Below, piece by piece: positions 15,411 through 22,645 of a DNA stretch of 46,348 bases; the first letter of the stretch is position 1; each line of letters begins with the position of its first letter. A program made the position numbers and the translations under genes. The DNA is from CAZCSJ01 sp964501445 (GTDB taxonomy: Bacteria > Patescibacteriota > Minisyncoccia > Sungbacterales > HO2-52-23). The notes under the pieces are model-generated. The model was given only the letters and a program-made list of their open reading frames with translations, searched no databases and had not been told where the DNA came from. The stretch is from NCBI GenBank assembly GCA_964501445.1, contig CAZCSJ010000004.1, positions 1-46,348 on the forward strand, in the 5' to 3' direction.

Positions 15411-15895
15411 AAACTTCGGATTTCCTTTAGAACTTCTGACGGAATGGGGTCGCGCTCGGGCGACTTACCCGGATACCGCCATGCGGTGATCACCTTAATA
15501 CATTTCAGGCGAGGGTCGTGCTTCTGAAAACGCTGGGAGGTCGAGCGGCCATGGTCTCCGACATATGTCGGAGGAGCGAGACCGACCCGCGATGAGCCGC
15601 GACTCGGTGGGTCGCGGCGAAGTTTTTCAGAAGCACGACCCGAGCTCAAAACAAACATCGCCCAAATTTCTGAGTACTGTTTTCCGTCCGCCGGCTGCAT
15701 ACAGGCAACCGCCCCTTCCAGTATTCCCTCTTCTCTCCGCGCGGGATGGCGGATAATTCGCTTCACACGCGACTCGGTCAGGCGGTAATGGCGCATCTTT
15801 ACCTGCGCGTGCTGGGTCCAAAGAATTGTTGAATCGCCTCGCCCACGCATCTCTCCACTATACGTCGCTACTGCCTGAAAATCAAAGTAACGCAC
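15404..15895 (-). CDS. Uncharacterised small protein (DUF4258-like) with a 43-codon repeat inserted in frame
   Basis: 163 residues. Residues 20-85 (WTQHAQVKMRHYRLTES, RVKRIIRHPARREEG, YSEIWAMFVL) resemble the DUF4258/BrnT-like fold, and the C-terminal part (LKCIKVITAWRYPGK) is the expected last strand of that fold. Between these two parts about 43 residues (SGRASEKLRR through QRFQKHDPR) are encoded exactly by the 129-bp structured element at 15513-15641. Removing it would give a normal ~120-residue protein with no frame break. Whether the gene is still functional is unknown. The DUF4258 assignment is tentative. The last base region overlaps a dispersed repeat. Confidence 0.65.
   Translation of the reverse strand: MRYFDFQAVATYSGEMRGRGDSTILWTQHAQVKMRHYRLTESRVKRIIRHPARREEGILEGAVACMQPADGKQYSEIWAMFVLSSGRASEKLRRDPPSRGSSRVGLAPPTYVGDHGRSTSQRFQKHDPRLKCIKVITAWRYPGKSPERDPIPSEVLKEIRSLL
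15513..15641. repeat. Structured palindromic element, copy B (inside a gene)
   Basis: Outer arms GGGTCGTGCTTCTGAAAA (15513-15530) and exact complement (15624-15641). Inner hairpins CTCCGAC/GTCGGAG and GCCGCGAC/GTCGCGGC occupy the same places as the differing hairpins of copy A (4170-4302). Length 129 bp, a multiple of three, keeps the host gene open. Confidence 0.8.
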
Positions 15896-15928
15896 GAAGT
15901 CCGGCTTCTTGATTGAAGCCGGACTTCG
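15895..15928. terminator. 14-bp stem hairpin between two minus-strand genes
   Basis: CGAAGTCCGGCTTC (15895-15908), loop TTGATT, GAAGCCGGACTTCG (15915-15928). It lies just downstream of the gene ending at 15949. No U-tract follows. Confidence 0.65.
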
Positions 15929-15948
15929 CTCATATCTACAAGACAGGT

Positions 15949-16209
15949 TTACTGCGCCAGTTCTCTTTCAATATCCTGCAATTCCGAATCCAGGTCGTCA
16001 AAATTCTCTTGCCGGAGCGCCTGCTCAATTGCTGCGGTCTCATCCAATGGCGTCGCGAAGGTCTCGCCCGTGGTTGATTCCGGTGCAGGCGCGTAATAGT
16101 AGTAGAACGCCGCTCCGATTGCCGCGAGGGCAACGAGAATCAGCACAATCCAGAGCGCGGTGGATCCTCTATTCGTTGAAGTGGAAGTGGTATTCATGGA
16201 GATATTCAT
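15949..16209 (-). CDS. Small single-pass membrane protein
   Basis: 86 residues: a Ser/Thr/Asn-rich N-terminus, one membrane segment (about 18-40, ALWIVLILVALAAIGAAFYYYY), and an acidic tail (DDLDSELQDIERELAQ) that is probably helical and extracytoplasmic. No family recognised. It is coded 9 nt downstream of the charged-helix protein at 16219-17037, probably in one operon with it. Confidence 0.65.
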   Translation of the reverse strand: MNISMNTTSTSTNRGSTALWIVLILVALAAIGAAFYYYYAPAPESTTGETFATPLDETAAIEQALRQENFDDLDSELQDIERELAQ

Positions 16210-16218
16210 TTAACGGTA

Positions 16219-17037
16219 TTATTGCGCAGACGGAGCCGAAGATGTAGCCGCAGGAGCCGCAGTTCCCCTTCCAAGACCTTTGAGAGAACTTGTGGCATCC
16301 ACAAGTGCCGCATGCGCTTCTTTTACTTTCGCTTCAACACCCTGCACCACTTCGCGCACTTTGGCAAATGATGCTTTGAAATCGGGGTCTTTTACCGCCT
16401 CCGCATACTTTGCTCTCGCGTCAACAAGCGACTGCTCTGCTTCTGCGATTTTCGCGCGCGCGGCGGTAAGTTTTTCTTTTGATATGCTCGCATCCTTCCC
16501 GTTCCCCTCGGCCTTTATGATGCGCGCTTCTATTTTGTCGGCACTGGCATGCAGACGCTTGAACGCGGCTTCAAACTTCTCCGACATCCGTGAGAAAAAC
16601 TTCTCAATGTTTGCCGCGCGTTTCTCGCCGAGTTTCTTTTTCAACTCTTCTTTCCGCGCTTCTGCTTTTGCCTTAAACTCCTCGCGCTTTTTTTCCATCT
16701 CTCCCTTCAGCGCTTCGCGCTTCTCTTTTGTTTCCTTCTGGAGCGCCTCGCGTTTCTCCTTTGTTTCCGTGCGCACTGCTTCCAATTTCTCTCTTGCCTC
16801 CGTTCGCTTTTCTTTCAATTCGGTCTTTACCGCCTCCCGTTTCTCTTTTACTTCGGTCTTCACCGCTTCGCGTTTTTCCTGAACATTCGTACGCACCTCT
16901 TCGCGTTTCTGCGGCACGGCATCGCGCGTTTCCTGCCGGCGCTCCTTTGCGTCTTCATGGAATGCCGCAAACGCCGCGAAGGGCGCCAACTGCACCACCA
17001 ACGAAGAACTCACGATATATACAATGTATTTTTTCAT
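16219..17037 (-). CDS. Secreted long charged-helix (coiled-coil) protein
   Basis: 272 residues. Signal peptide about 1-25 (VSSSLVVQLAPFAAFAA). Residues 30-145 are a run of 11-residue units such as EKREAVKTEVK and EKREALQKETK, with alternating Glu and Lys typical of a single alpha helix or right-handed coiled coil. A second helical region follows (146-250), and the tail is Ala/Ser/Pro-rich. No enzyme motif. It may act as a spacer or stalk outside the membrane; this is inference from composition. Confidence 0.78.
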   Translation of the reverse strand: MKKYIVYIVSSSLVVQLAPFAAFAAFHEDAKERRQETRDAVPQKREEVRTNVQEKREAVKTEVKEKREAVKTELKEKRTEAREKLEAVRTETKEKREALQKETKEKREALKGEMEKKREEFKAKAEARKEELKKKLGEKRAANIEKFFSRMSEKFEAAFKRLHASADKIEARIIKAEGNGKDASISKEKLTAARAKIAEAEQSLVDARAKYAEAVKDPDFKASFAKVREVVQGVEAKVKEAHAALVDATSSLKGLGRGTAAPAATSSAPSAQ

Positions 17038-17108
17038 AAGACGCCTATTAACATACTAATTCGACTTAGAGCGTGTCCGAGCATGCCCGAGGCTATTATA
17101 GCATAATT

Positions 17109-17136
17109 TTTACTGGGTCAAAGGGTGTGGTATACT
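17109..17136 (+). promoter_or_regulatory. Promoter of the small plus-strand gene
   Basis: TTTACT (17109-17114), 16-bp spacer, TATACT (17131-17136), 42 bp before the ATG at 17179. Confidence 0.5.
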
Positions 17137-17178
17137 TGAATGAAAAGGTCGGCAAGAAAATATTTTCTCACAATCGTC

Positions 17179-17370
17179 ATGTCTCACAAAACCTATTTGA
17201 AACTGACGGGCGCCATATTTCTCGTAATCGGGCTTCTCCACGGCGCGCGCCTTCTCTATGGATGGGATGCGCTGATCGGCAGCTGGGAAGTACCCATGTT
17301 GGCATCCTGGGTCGCGCTCGCGGTCGGGCTCTACCTTGGCTGGCAAGGTCTCACACTTGCAAAAAAGTAA
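17179..17370 (+). CDS. Small two-helix membrane protein
   Basis: 63 residues from MSHKTYLKLTGAIFLVIG. Two membrane segments (about 8-26 and 36-56) separated by a short loop with GWDALIGSWEVPMLASW. Similar tiny proteins are common in Patescibacteria, function unknown. The frame is open upstream to 17140, but the internal start fits the membrane topology and the promoter. It is the only plus-strand gene between efp and the glycosyltransferase at 29638. Confidence 0.7.
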   Translation: MSHKTYLKLTGAIFLVIGLLHGARLLYGWDALIGSWEVPMLASWVALAVGLYLGWQGLTLAKK

Positions 17371-17374
17371 CACT

Positions 17375-17875
17375 CTACTGCGGTCTGCCGTGGCACTCCA
17401 CATATTTTTTCTTACTTCCGCAGGGACACGGAACGGCTTTTATTGAATTTGCGATGAGCCAAGAGCTTGACTGCATCTTCCCGCCGTGGCCGACGTGAAA
17501 TATCATTTTCGTACCCAGCGCATTGCAGACCGCAACTTCCGGAATATTATCTACAAAACGGTCGCCCCCATTTGCAAAAATGTGGGGCCTGACCTTTTTC
17601 AACGCCCCGCACACACTCATATCCGCAGTGTTGGATGTATGGGAAGTCAACACCACCCGATCCACCATAGAGAGCGCATCAATCACCTCCTTCCGCTCGT
17701 GCTGGGGCATAAAAACAAAACCCTTTTTTACCCGTAGCCAATTGTCGTTATTCAAAATCACGACAAGTTCGTTGCCGAGTTTCTTTGCCTCCTGAAACAG
17801 GCGGACATGGCCCACATGCAAGGGGTCAAACCCCCCGCTCACCGCAACCACTACTTTCTGTTTTTTTACTGCCAT
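17375..17875 (-). CDS. Cytidylyltransferase-like enzyme with a C-terminal SEC-C zinc motif
   Basis: 166 residues. Residues 7-140 form a nucleotidyltransferase domain with GGFDPLHVGHVRLF (HxGH at 20-23). The tail PCPCGSKKKYVECHG carries C150, C152, C161, H162, the zinc-binding SEC-C motif best known from the end of SecA. In this window SecA ends with a near-identical motif (CPCGSGKKYKRCHG). SEC-C motifs help SecA bind SecB and ribosomes; on a nucleotidyltransferase the tail may direct a partner contact. The substrate is unknown. Confidence 0.82.
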   Translation of the reverse strand: MAVKKQKVVVAVSGGFDPLHVGHVRLFQEAKKLGNELVVILNNDNWLRVKKGFVFMPQHERKEVIDALSMVDRVVLTSHTSNTADMSVCGALKKVRPHIFANGGDRFVDNIPEVAVCNALGTKMIFHVGHGGKMQSSSWLIANSIKAVPCPCGSKKKYVECHGRPQ

Positions 17876-17947
17876 ACGTGTTGCTCCAATATATATACAA
17901 CGCTCGCAAGACGCAATTGGCTTCTCCCGCTCCCACGCGGCACTTTT

Positions 17948-18304
17948 TTATTGAATCACTAATTTTTCTACTACATTTTGTATCTTCTCTCGAACTGCCG
18001 CGTCTTCCACATCGCGTGACCGATTCCCCTCTGAAGGACGGACATTAATCATGGAGCTGAATACAATTCGCTCCTCCCCAGATTTTGATGGATAGAGATT
18101 CACACTCCAAAGATTCTCCCGCAATGATCCCTGCTGCAAAAGCACTGCCTGCGCATCAGCATGAAATTCGCCCCCGATTGCCATAATTTCATTTTCAATA
18201 TCCACCACCGCCTTTACATATTCACCGAAAAAACCTTCTCGCGCGGCTTTCGCGAGCTCCGACAGCAACATGGGTTTTTCTATAATCCGTATTTCTCTTT
18301 CCAT
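17948..18304 (-). CDS. DUF5674 family protein
   Basis: 118 residues. The block IENEIMAIGGEFHADAQAVLLQQGS, then LWSVNLYPS and SSMINVRPSEGNRSRDVEDAAVREKI, is the pattern of DUF5674, a short family of unknown function. Its start overlaps the end of the NUDIX gene by 25 nt, so the two are likely co-expressed. Confidence 0.75.
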   Translation of the reverse strand: MEREIRIIEKPMLLSELAKAAREGFFGEYVKAVVDIENEIMAIGGEFHADAQAVLLQQGSLRENLWSVNLYPSKSGEERIVFSSMINVRPSEGNRSRDVEDAAVREKIQNVVEKLVIQ

Positions 18305-18735
18305 ACCTCAAATGTATCACGAAGGATAGTCTTATGTTCATCGGTTAGAAGTGATTCTTTCACAATCTCTTCCTCTGTAAAATATTTCCCGTATTGGCCT
18401 TCTAAAATACTAACTTCTTTTTCAAACTCCTCGTTGACCTTCAATGTGTATATATACCGAAAATCGTGTATGCCTTCGTATGTTCCCAAAAACGTGTATC
18501 CGCTAGGAAGGAAATCTAATTCCTGTTTTATTTCTCGCTTCAGAGATTCTTCCGGTTCTTCGCCAGTCTTTACTCCTCCGCCCCAAAACCCAAAACAATT
18601 AGGGCGATACTCTATATTCCTATCGCGACGCTGAAGACAGACAAATACATCACCCTTAGAAAATAATACAGGGATTAACACTATGCTTTGACGTTTTGAT
18701 TCCCTGCTTTTTGTCGAAGAATTTTTATTTTCCAT
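18280..18735 (-). CDS. NUDIX hydrolase
   Basis: 151 residues from MENKNSSTKSRES. The NUDIX box GGVKTGEEPEESLKREIKQE fits G-x5-E-x7-RE-x2-x-E, with Gln replacing the first Glu of the EE pair and Asp at the usual last Gly; metal binding may be weaker. The family cleaves nucleoside diphosphates linked to another group. An alternative ATG at 18744 (MLLMENK) is possible. The start overlaps the DUF1653 gene by 11 nt. Confidence 0.85.
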   Translation of the reverse strand: MENKNSSTKSRESKRQSIVLIPVLFSKGDVFVCLQRRDRNIEYRPNCFGFWGGGVKTGEEPEESLKREIKQELDFLPSGYTFLGTYEGIHDFRYIYTLKVNEEFEKEVSILEGQYGKYFTEEEIVKESLLTDEHKTILRDTFEVWKEKYGL

Positions 18736-18949
18736 CAACAGCATACCGAAATCGCGGCATTTTCTTGCTATCTTTTTCAACCTCCTCCAAAAACATTGCG
18801 AGGGGCCGCACCCACACTGCACCCTCGCCATAGAGCGCCTGATACACCACCATTTCCTCAAGCGTTTCGCTATGCTTGGCAACCCCAATCACGCGATACC
18901 GCTTGCCTTTATAGTGTTCGTATTCGCCTATTTTTATTTTACTTTCCAT
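18725..18949 (-). CDS. DUF1653 domain protein
   Basis: 74 residues: GEYEHYKGKRYRVIGVAKHS, VVYQALYGEGAVWVRPLAMF and PRFRYA are the conserved blocks of DUF1653, a small beta-rich domain often next to NUDIX genes, function unknown. It is 9 nt from the NTase gene upstream. Confidence 0.85.
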   Translation of the reverse strand: MESKIKIGEYEHYKGKRYRVIGVAKHSETLEEMVVYQALYGEGAVWVRPLAMFLEEVEKDSKKMPRFRYAVDGK

Positions 18950-18958
18950 CTCGCACTC

Positions 18959-19519
18959 TCACTTTACCGAGTTCCATATATGCTCTACACCTAAACGCTT
19001 TGCCCATTTTTTGAGATACGCCATATCCAATCTGCTACCGGAAATCTTTACGATAGACTCCACATCTTCCAACTGGCGGCTTGACTCGGACTCCTTGTGC
19101 CACTTGAGCTTAATCAGTATTAAATCTTCGGGTGAAATAAAATAGACGGTCTCACCGAGTACTTTTTTGGGTATTTTTCTCTTGAGAGAGGACATATTAA
19201 ATGCGTCATCATGCACGACCCAAAAATCAACCTTTATCCCGGTTTTGCCATCAATAAAATTAAACTCGCCCTTGCGTTCAAGAGCATACTCCATCATTTC
19301 GCGATCAATGTATCCCGCCCTTCCGAGCGCGCGAAGCGCTGCCTCTAGTTTTTCAAGATGTGCGTGACGGAGCTCTACAATTATGTCAATGTCTGCGGTA
19401 AAACGCGGCCGTCCCCACACTAACACGGCGATCCCACCGGTAACGAGATATGGAATCTTAAGTTTTTTTAGTATGCGCGCTACGCGCACCAAAAGATGTC
19501 TTGGGTCTATATTTTCCAT
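18959..19519 (-). CDS. Nucleotidyltransferase-fold protein (AbiEii/MNT-like)
   Basis: 186 residues. GGIAVLVWGRPRFTADIDIIV carries the GG...G and T-x-DID pattern of the nucleotidyltransferase superfamily; a third acidic residue is plausible in GIKVDFWVV. Such proteins are toxins of AbiE-type or MNT/HEPN-type pairs, or stand-alone enzymes. The small gene overlapping its start could be a partner, but no antitoxin family was recognised. Confidence 0.75.
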   Translation of the reverse strand: MENIDPRHLLVRVARILKKLKIPYLVTGGIAVLVWGRPRFTADIDIIVELRHAHLEKLEAALRALGRAGYIDREMMEYALERKGEFNFIDGKTGIKVDFWVVHDDAFNMSSLKRKIPKKVLGETVYFISPEDLILIKLKWHKESESSRQLEDVESIVKISGSRLDMAYLKKWAKRLGVEHIWNSVK

Positions 19520-19694
19520 AATGAATTTTGTTGCCCACTAACTCCCGCGCCAATTTCCATAAATCCGAACCGAATGCCACCCTTTTGTCCGCCGACATAT
19601 TCTGAAAAATCTCATCCTGTCTCGCTTGTGCGCTCTTTACCCCGCCCTTGGATGCCCTGCGGTCAAGGGAAGGGTTTACTAATTGCCAATTCAT
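19458..19694 (-). CDS. Small hypothetical protein, possible partner of the NTase
   Basis: 78 residues from MNWQLVNPSLDRRASKGG. The centre IFQNMSADKRVAFGSDLWKLARELV is basic and helical, and the C-terminus is basic. The ATG overlaps the stop of the zinc-ribbon gene (ATGA), which supports this start. It overlaps the NTase start by 62 nt. No family recognised; a toxin-antitoxin partner is one possibility. Confidence 0.55.
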   Translation of the reverse strand: MNWQLVNPSLDRRASKGGVKSAQARQDEIFQNMSADKRVAFGSDLWKLARELVGNKIHYGKYRPKTSFGARSAHTKKT

Positions 19695-19876
19695 ATAGTA
19701 ATGGTAACACCGCACCACGGGCAATACCACTCTTTTTTCCTTGGCGGCGCATCGCCGACCGTCCACCACTTTTGGCACGTCTTACACGAGAAATGTTGGA
19801 GAGTTCCAATAACTCTTTTTGACTTCTTGTTGTCCGTTTTAACTCGTTCTCCGCTCCTCATAGATATAAAATACAT
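19691..19876 (-). CDS. Small zinc-ribbon protein
   Basis: 61 residues with two CxxC pairs, CKTC and CPWC, separated by about 20 residues (WWTVGDAPPRKKEWY between). This is a compact zinc ribbon. An alternative start at 19861 reduces its overlap with the VOC gene (38 nt as drawn). Function unknown; nucleic-acid or protein binding is typical of the fold. Confidence 0.6.
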   Translation of the reverse strand: MYFISMRSGERVKTDNKKSKRVIGTLQHFSCKTCQKWWTVGDAPPRKKEWYCPWCGVTITI

Positions 19877-20186
19877 GACCTTCCGGATCGGTTACTTTTG
19901 CCCGTTTACCCCAGTGTCTTTCTTCAATTTCGTCAATGTTAATCCCAGCATTTTTCAATCGCGAGAATTCAATTTTAATATCTTCGACTTTCATGTAAGG
20001 AGTGAAGTGGGCGTCGCTTATGACCTCCGCACCATACAAACTAAGCATAGCACCGTCGTCTTTACTCAAAAGCGCAAATTGATGATCGTCCTCACGGAAT
20101 CTAACGGTAAATCCAAGCTCCTTTTCGTACCACTCGACCATTCTCTTCCAGTTATGAACTTGTAGTTCTATTATGTCTAATCTCAT
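19839..20186 (-). CDS. VOC (glyoxalase/bleomycin resistance) family protein
   Basis: 115 residues: MRLDIIELQVHNWKRMVEWYEKELGF, FALLSKDDGAMLSLYG and VTDPEGHVFYIYE give the paired beta-alpha-beta-beta-beta units of one VOC monomer. The family covers metal-dependent lyases, dioxygenases and drug-binding proteins; the substrate cannot be assigned. It is the last unit of the repeat-bounded array; the core repeat lies 9 nt upstream of its ATG. Confidence 0.85.
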   Translation of the reverse strand: MRLDIIELQVHNWKRMVEWYEKELGFTVRFREDDHQFALLSKDDGAMLSLYGAEVISDAHFTPYMKVEDIKIEFSRLKNAGINIDEIEERHWGKRAKVTDPEGHVFYIYEERRTS

Positions 20187-20195
20187 ATTCTATCT

Positions 20196-20228
20196 CCCAT
20201 GACACCTTTTATTTTTTTCGCTTCCATG
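20196..20228 (-). repeat. Cassette-boundary repeat 1
   Basis: Minus strand: CATGGAAG (from 20228) ... AAAAGGTGTCATGGGAGAT (to 20196 and beyond). It separates the HD-domain gene from the VOC gene. The left CATGG lies inside the end of the HD gene. Confidence 0.75.
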
Positions 20229-20835
20229 CTCGATCTTTATCTTTCCGATCAACGAACCACTTATCTTTCGCATCAAACCACCAAGAGTCTGGATGAACTT
20301 CTAATAATGCACCCCCAAGCTTTTTGCCAACATCCGTTTTGAGACGCCTTGCGGCGATTTGAATCCACACACGCGCCTTTTTATTCCCTTTCACTTCTTC
20401 TCCTCGTAGGGTTGCGATCCACTCAAGTTGGTCAGCGTCCCTCACCAGTTGCGCCTCTAGTGTTTTCCTCTCTTCCTCCTCCTCAAACAATTTGAGGATT
20501 TCCTCCCCGAATGGAACGCTTCGAGCGATATCTTTCACTGCCTCCATTTCAGAAAGCCGCCCATAGCGTTGATGCACATAGTTATGGTCCGACGTCCTTC
20601 CCTCGCCGATATCATGGAATAATGCCATCAATACAACCTTATGTTTGTCCGCTTTTGGCTCCAAGTATGCAAGAGTGTACGCTATCACAGCGGTGTGAAA
20701 GAGATGCTCTGCTACCGATTGACCGCCACTCCCTAAAAACCATAAACCTGAACGCGGGGTTTTACTGTGTATGTTGGTCTCATACACAAAATTAGCAAGA
20801 TGGTTATACTTGTTTTCTTTCTTATTCTTGGGCAT
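20209..20835 (-). CDS. HD-domain phosphohydrolase (YfbR/HD_3-like)
   Basis: 208 residues. SVAEHLFHTAVIA supplies the first His, ALFHDIGEG the HD pair, and VRDADQLEW the last Asp, in the order of the HD superfamily. This subgroup contains 5'-deoxynucleotidases and related phosphohydrolases. A C-terminal basic tail (DKDRAWKRKK) is unusual. It is one unit of the repeat-bounded array. Confidence 0.85.
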   Translation of the reverse strand: MPKNKKENKYNHLANFVYETNIHSKTPRSGLWFLGSGGQSVAEHLFHTAVIAYTLAYLEPKADKHKVVLMALFHDIGEGRTSDHNYVHQRYGRLSEMEAVKDIARSVPFGEEILKLFEEEEERKTLEAQLVRDADQLEWIATLRGEEVKGNKKARVWIQIAARRLKTDVGKKLGGALLEVHPDSWWFDAKDKWFVDRKDKDRAWKRKK

Positions 20836-20860
20836 ATTTTAACTTTAACACTTCCTACTT

Positions 20861-20898
20861 CCCATGACACTGTTACACTTTATTACCTAACCCACGGG
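20861..20898 (-). repeat. Cassette-boundary repeat 2
   Basis: Minus strand: CCCGTGGGTTAGG ... AATAAAGTGTAACAGTGTCATGGG. It shares CCCGTGGG, TAG and AATAAAGT with boundary 4. The core is slightly degenerate (CAGTGTC for AAGGTGTC). Confidence 0.7.
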
Positions 20899-21390
20899 AC
20901 CACATTGATAAGATAATCTATCGTATTCATCCGTTGGATACTCATAAATTCCTTCTTCGTGCCATAGGACAAACTTATCAATACCCGAATCAAGTGCCAT
21001 TCTACTACATACCGTGCAATACGGTTTGCCAGATTTCTTAATCTGTCCTTTCTCATCAATTCGCGTAAAGTATAGTTTCGACCCCTTCAGCTTATCAGAA
21101 TTCCTTCTCAGTGCATCCATAATCGCTCTCCATTCGGCATGCATACAGCAAGTTCGATCGTATCTCTCCTTGCCCATACCAATTTCTTTATCACACATCC
21201 GATTTTTTTCCTTATCCAGTGGCGGTGCATTATATCCTTCGCCAATTATTTCGCCGTCTTTTATAATCACCGTTCCACACTTTGCTTTTAGACACAAAGC
21301 TTCCTCGGCAACTTCTGCCGCTTTCTTCATCCATTGAATTGCTTCTTTTTCTTGTTGTCCGGTTAAGTATTCCATATCCTCATGCCCCAT
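20887..21390 (-). CDS. Cytidine/deoxycytidylate deaminase family protein
   Basis: 167 residues. CMHAEWRAIMDA supplies the zinc-binding His and catalytic Glu, and KPYCTVCSRMA the two zinc-binding Cys of the dCMP deaminase-like fold. CGTVIIKDGEIIGEGYNAPP is the substrate-side strand. The reaction is probably deamination of a cytosine nucleotide or related ring. Met6 (21375, MEYLTGQQ) is an alternative start after GAGGAT; the first five codons belong to the boundary repeat. Confidence 0.85.
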   Translation of the reverse strand: MGHEDMEYLTGQQEKEAIQWMKKAAEVAEEALCLKAKCGTVIIKDGEIIGEGYNAPPLDKEKNRMCDKEIGMGKERYDRTCCMHAEWRAIMDALRRNSDKLKGSKLYFTRIDEKGQIKKSGKPYCTVCSRMALDSGIDKFVLWHEEGIYEYPTDEYDRLSYQCGPVG

Positions 21391-21424
21391 GACACCTTTA
21401 CTTTTTCAATAACCAACCGCACGG
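21386..21424 (-). repeat. Cassette-boundary repeat 3
   Basis: Minus strand: CCGTGCGGTTGG ... AGTAAAGGTGTCATGGGG then CATGAGGATATGG. A 100-bp spacer separates it from the GrpB gene end, the longest in the array; the rest of that spacer (21425-21490) holds no gene. Confidence 0.75.
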
Positions 21425-21490
21425 ATTTTCCTTATTTTAAGCTACTTTTTCATCTATGTCACTTCTGAATCTGCCGAAATATAGAAAACG

Positions 21491-22027
21491 TCATGCGGAT
21501 TTTTTTGCCTTTCTAACTATCTCCTGGATGAACATTTCTTTCGCGGCAGTGTACTGTCCACGATTGTCTGAAAATCTTCCCATCAATTCTTGCTTCAGCT
21601 CTGCATATCTTTTGGCTTCTGTCGGATTATGTATCAGATACTCCCGAAACAGAATCATATCTTTAACATAATCCGTGCTTTCATCTCCTATATGCAGATA
21701 CACAATTCGATTCTCCTCTGGCCCCTTCGTGAAAAACAGCCTTTCTGATCTATTTTCCTGCTTTTTTTGATATCCTATCGCTTCTATCTTTTCAGCGCAT
21801 ACTTTCGCCTCCGCAGGCGATTTCACTAATACGGCAATATCAATAATTGGCTTTGCTGATATAGTTGGGATTGCTGTACTTCCTACATGCTGGATATCAG
21901 TTGCTATCTCATCTAGGACTTCAGATAATTTTGCTTTTTCTGCTCGAAATATCTTGTCCCATTCAGGATTATGCGGCACTAATTTTACTGTTCCTCGTTC
22001 AAGTCCGATCATAGTTTCATCTCCCAT
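21491..22027 (-). CDS. GrpB family nucleotidyltransferase-like protein
   Basis: 178 residues. VKLVPHNPEWDKIF, then IQHVGSTAIPTISAKPIIDIAVLV, is the GrpB signature (GST-x-AK-x-IIDI), a nucleotidyltransferase-fold family often fused to dephospho-CoA kinase. YLIHNPTEAKRYAELKQEL is the usual C-terminal helix. The true start may be Met6 (22012), because the first five codons are repeat sequence. Confidence 0.88.
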   Translation of the reverse strand: MGDETMIGLERGTVKLVPHNPEWDKIFRAEKAKLSEVLDEIATDIQHVGSTAIPTISAKPIIDIAVLVKSPAEAKVCAEKIEAIGYQKKQENRSERLFFTKGPEENRIVYLHIGDESTDYVKDMILFREYLIHNPTEAKRYAELKQELMGRFSDNRGQYTAAKEMFIQEIVRKAKKSA

Positions 22028-22062
22028 GACACCTTTTATACTTTATTGACTATCCCACGGGG
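22023..22062 (-). repeat. Cassette-boundary repeat 4
   Basis: Minus strand: CCCGTGGGATAG ... AATAAAGTATAAAAGGTGTCATGGGAG. The CCCGTGGGATAG part encodes the last residues of the upstream gene, while the same words in boundary 2 are read in another gene's end. Confidence 0.78.
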
Positions 22063-22597
22063 CTATTTTCAATTTCGGCCACTTTTCCAACCACTTTTTC
22101 TGCTTTACCCTCTCCTTCACTCTATCAGTATCAGCAAATTTCGGACTGGGACGAATAACAAAATTAACCAGATCACTGATGCCGTAAGGAGCAATCAACT
22201 TTAACTCTCCTCTCTTCAATCTAACCCCGATAGCGGTAACTGTTTCCGGCCACTGGGATAGTGCGTCATAGGTAGATTTGTATGGGGGCAGGTTATTCCA
22301 TTTATGTGCGTACGCTTCATTTACCACTTCCCATTCTATCCCAGTTTCTTCCTTCAATCTTTCCGATAATTTTTCGTCTGCCTCTTGATCGTTACCATTC
22401 GGGGCATAATAAACTAAATCTATGTCTGCTGTATCAACTTTTGGTTTATTATATCCGTGCAGGTAGTCCCAAACTTTATTCCTTACAAATCCCGCTCCTA
22501 CAACCCAGTCCGGCAAATCAAGCCTTTCGGCAATATGCAGAATTTTCATCATCCATTTATCCTTGCTTATTAAATTCAGAATATCTTGCTCGGTCAT
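22043..22597 (-). CDS. Nucleotidyltransferase family protein (NTP_transf_6, DUF925)
   Basis: 184 residues from MTEQDILNLISKDKWM. LDLPDWVVGAGFVRNKVWDYLHG followed by TADIDLVYYAP (D-x-D) matches the NTP_transf_6 family, and SKDKW...LKRGELKLIAPYGISDLVNFVIRP is its usual second half. Activity and substrate are not known for the family. The start at 22597 is preferred; upstream codons (MGNEVNY) are repeat sequence. Confidence 0.85.
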   Translation of the reverse strand: MTEQDILNLISKDKWMMKILHIAERLDLPDWVVGAGFVRNKVWDYLHGYNKPKVDTADIDLVYYAPNGNDQEADEKLSERLKEETGIEWEVVNEAYAHKWNNLPPYKSTYDALSQWPETVTAIGVRLKRGELKLIAPYGISDLVNFVIRPSPKFADTDRVKERVKQKKWLEKWPKLKIAPWDSQ

Positions 22598-22613
22598 ATA
22601 ATTGACCTCATTT

Positions 22614-22645
22614 CCCATGACACCTTTGTTATTTATTACCATAGG
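22614..22645 (-). repeat. Cassette-boundary repeat 5
   Basis: Minus strand: CCTATGGTAATAAATAAC then AAAGGTGTCATGGGAAATGAGG. The outer CCTATG can still pair with CATGGG (one T-G wobble). Confidence 0.72.

Noticed and set aside
18959..19694. Firm toxin-antitoxin call for the NTase and the small overlapping gene
   Set aside because: The NTase fold is clear but the small protein matches no antitoxin family I recognise, so only the possibility is noted.
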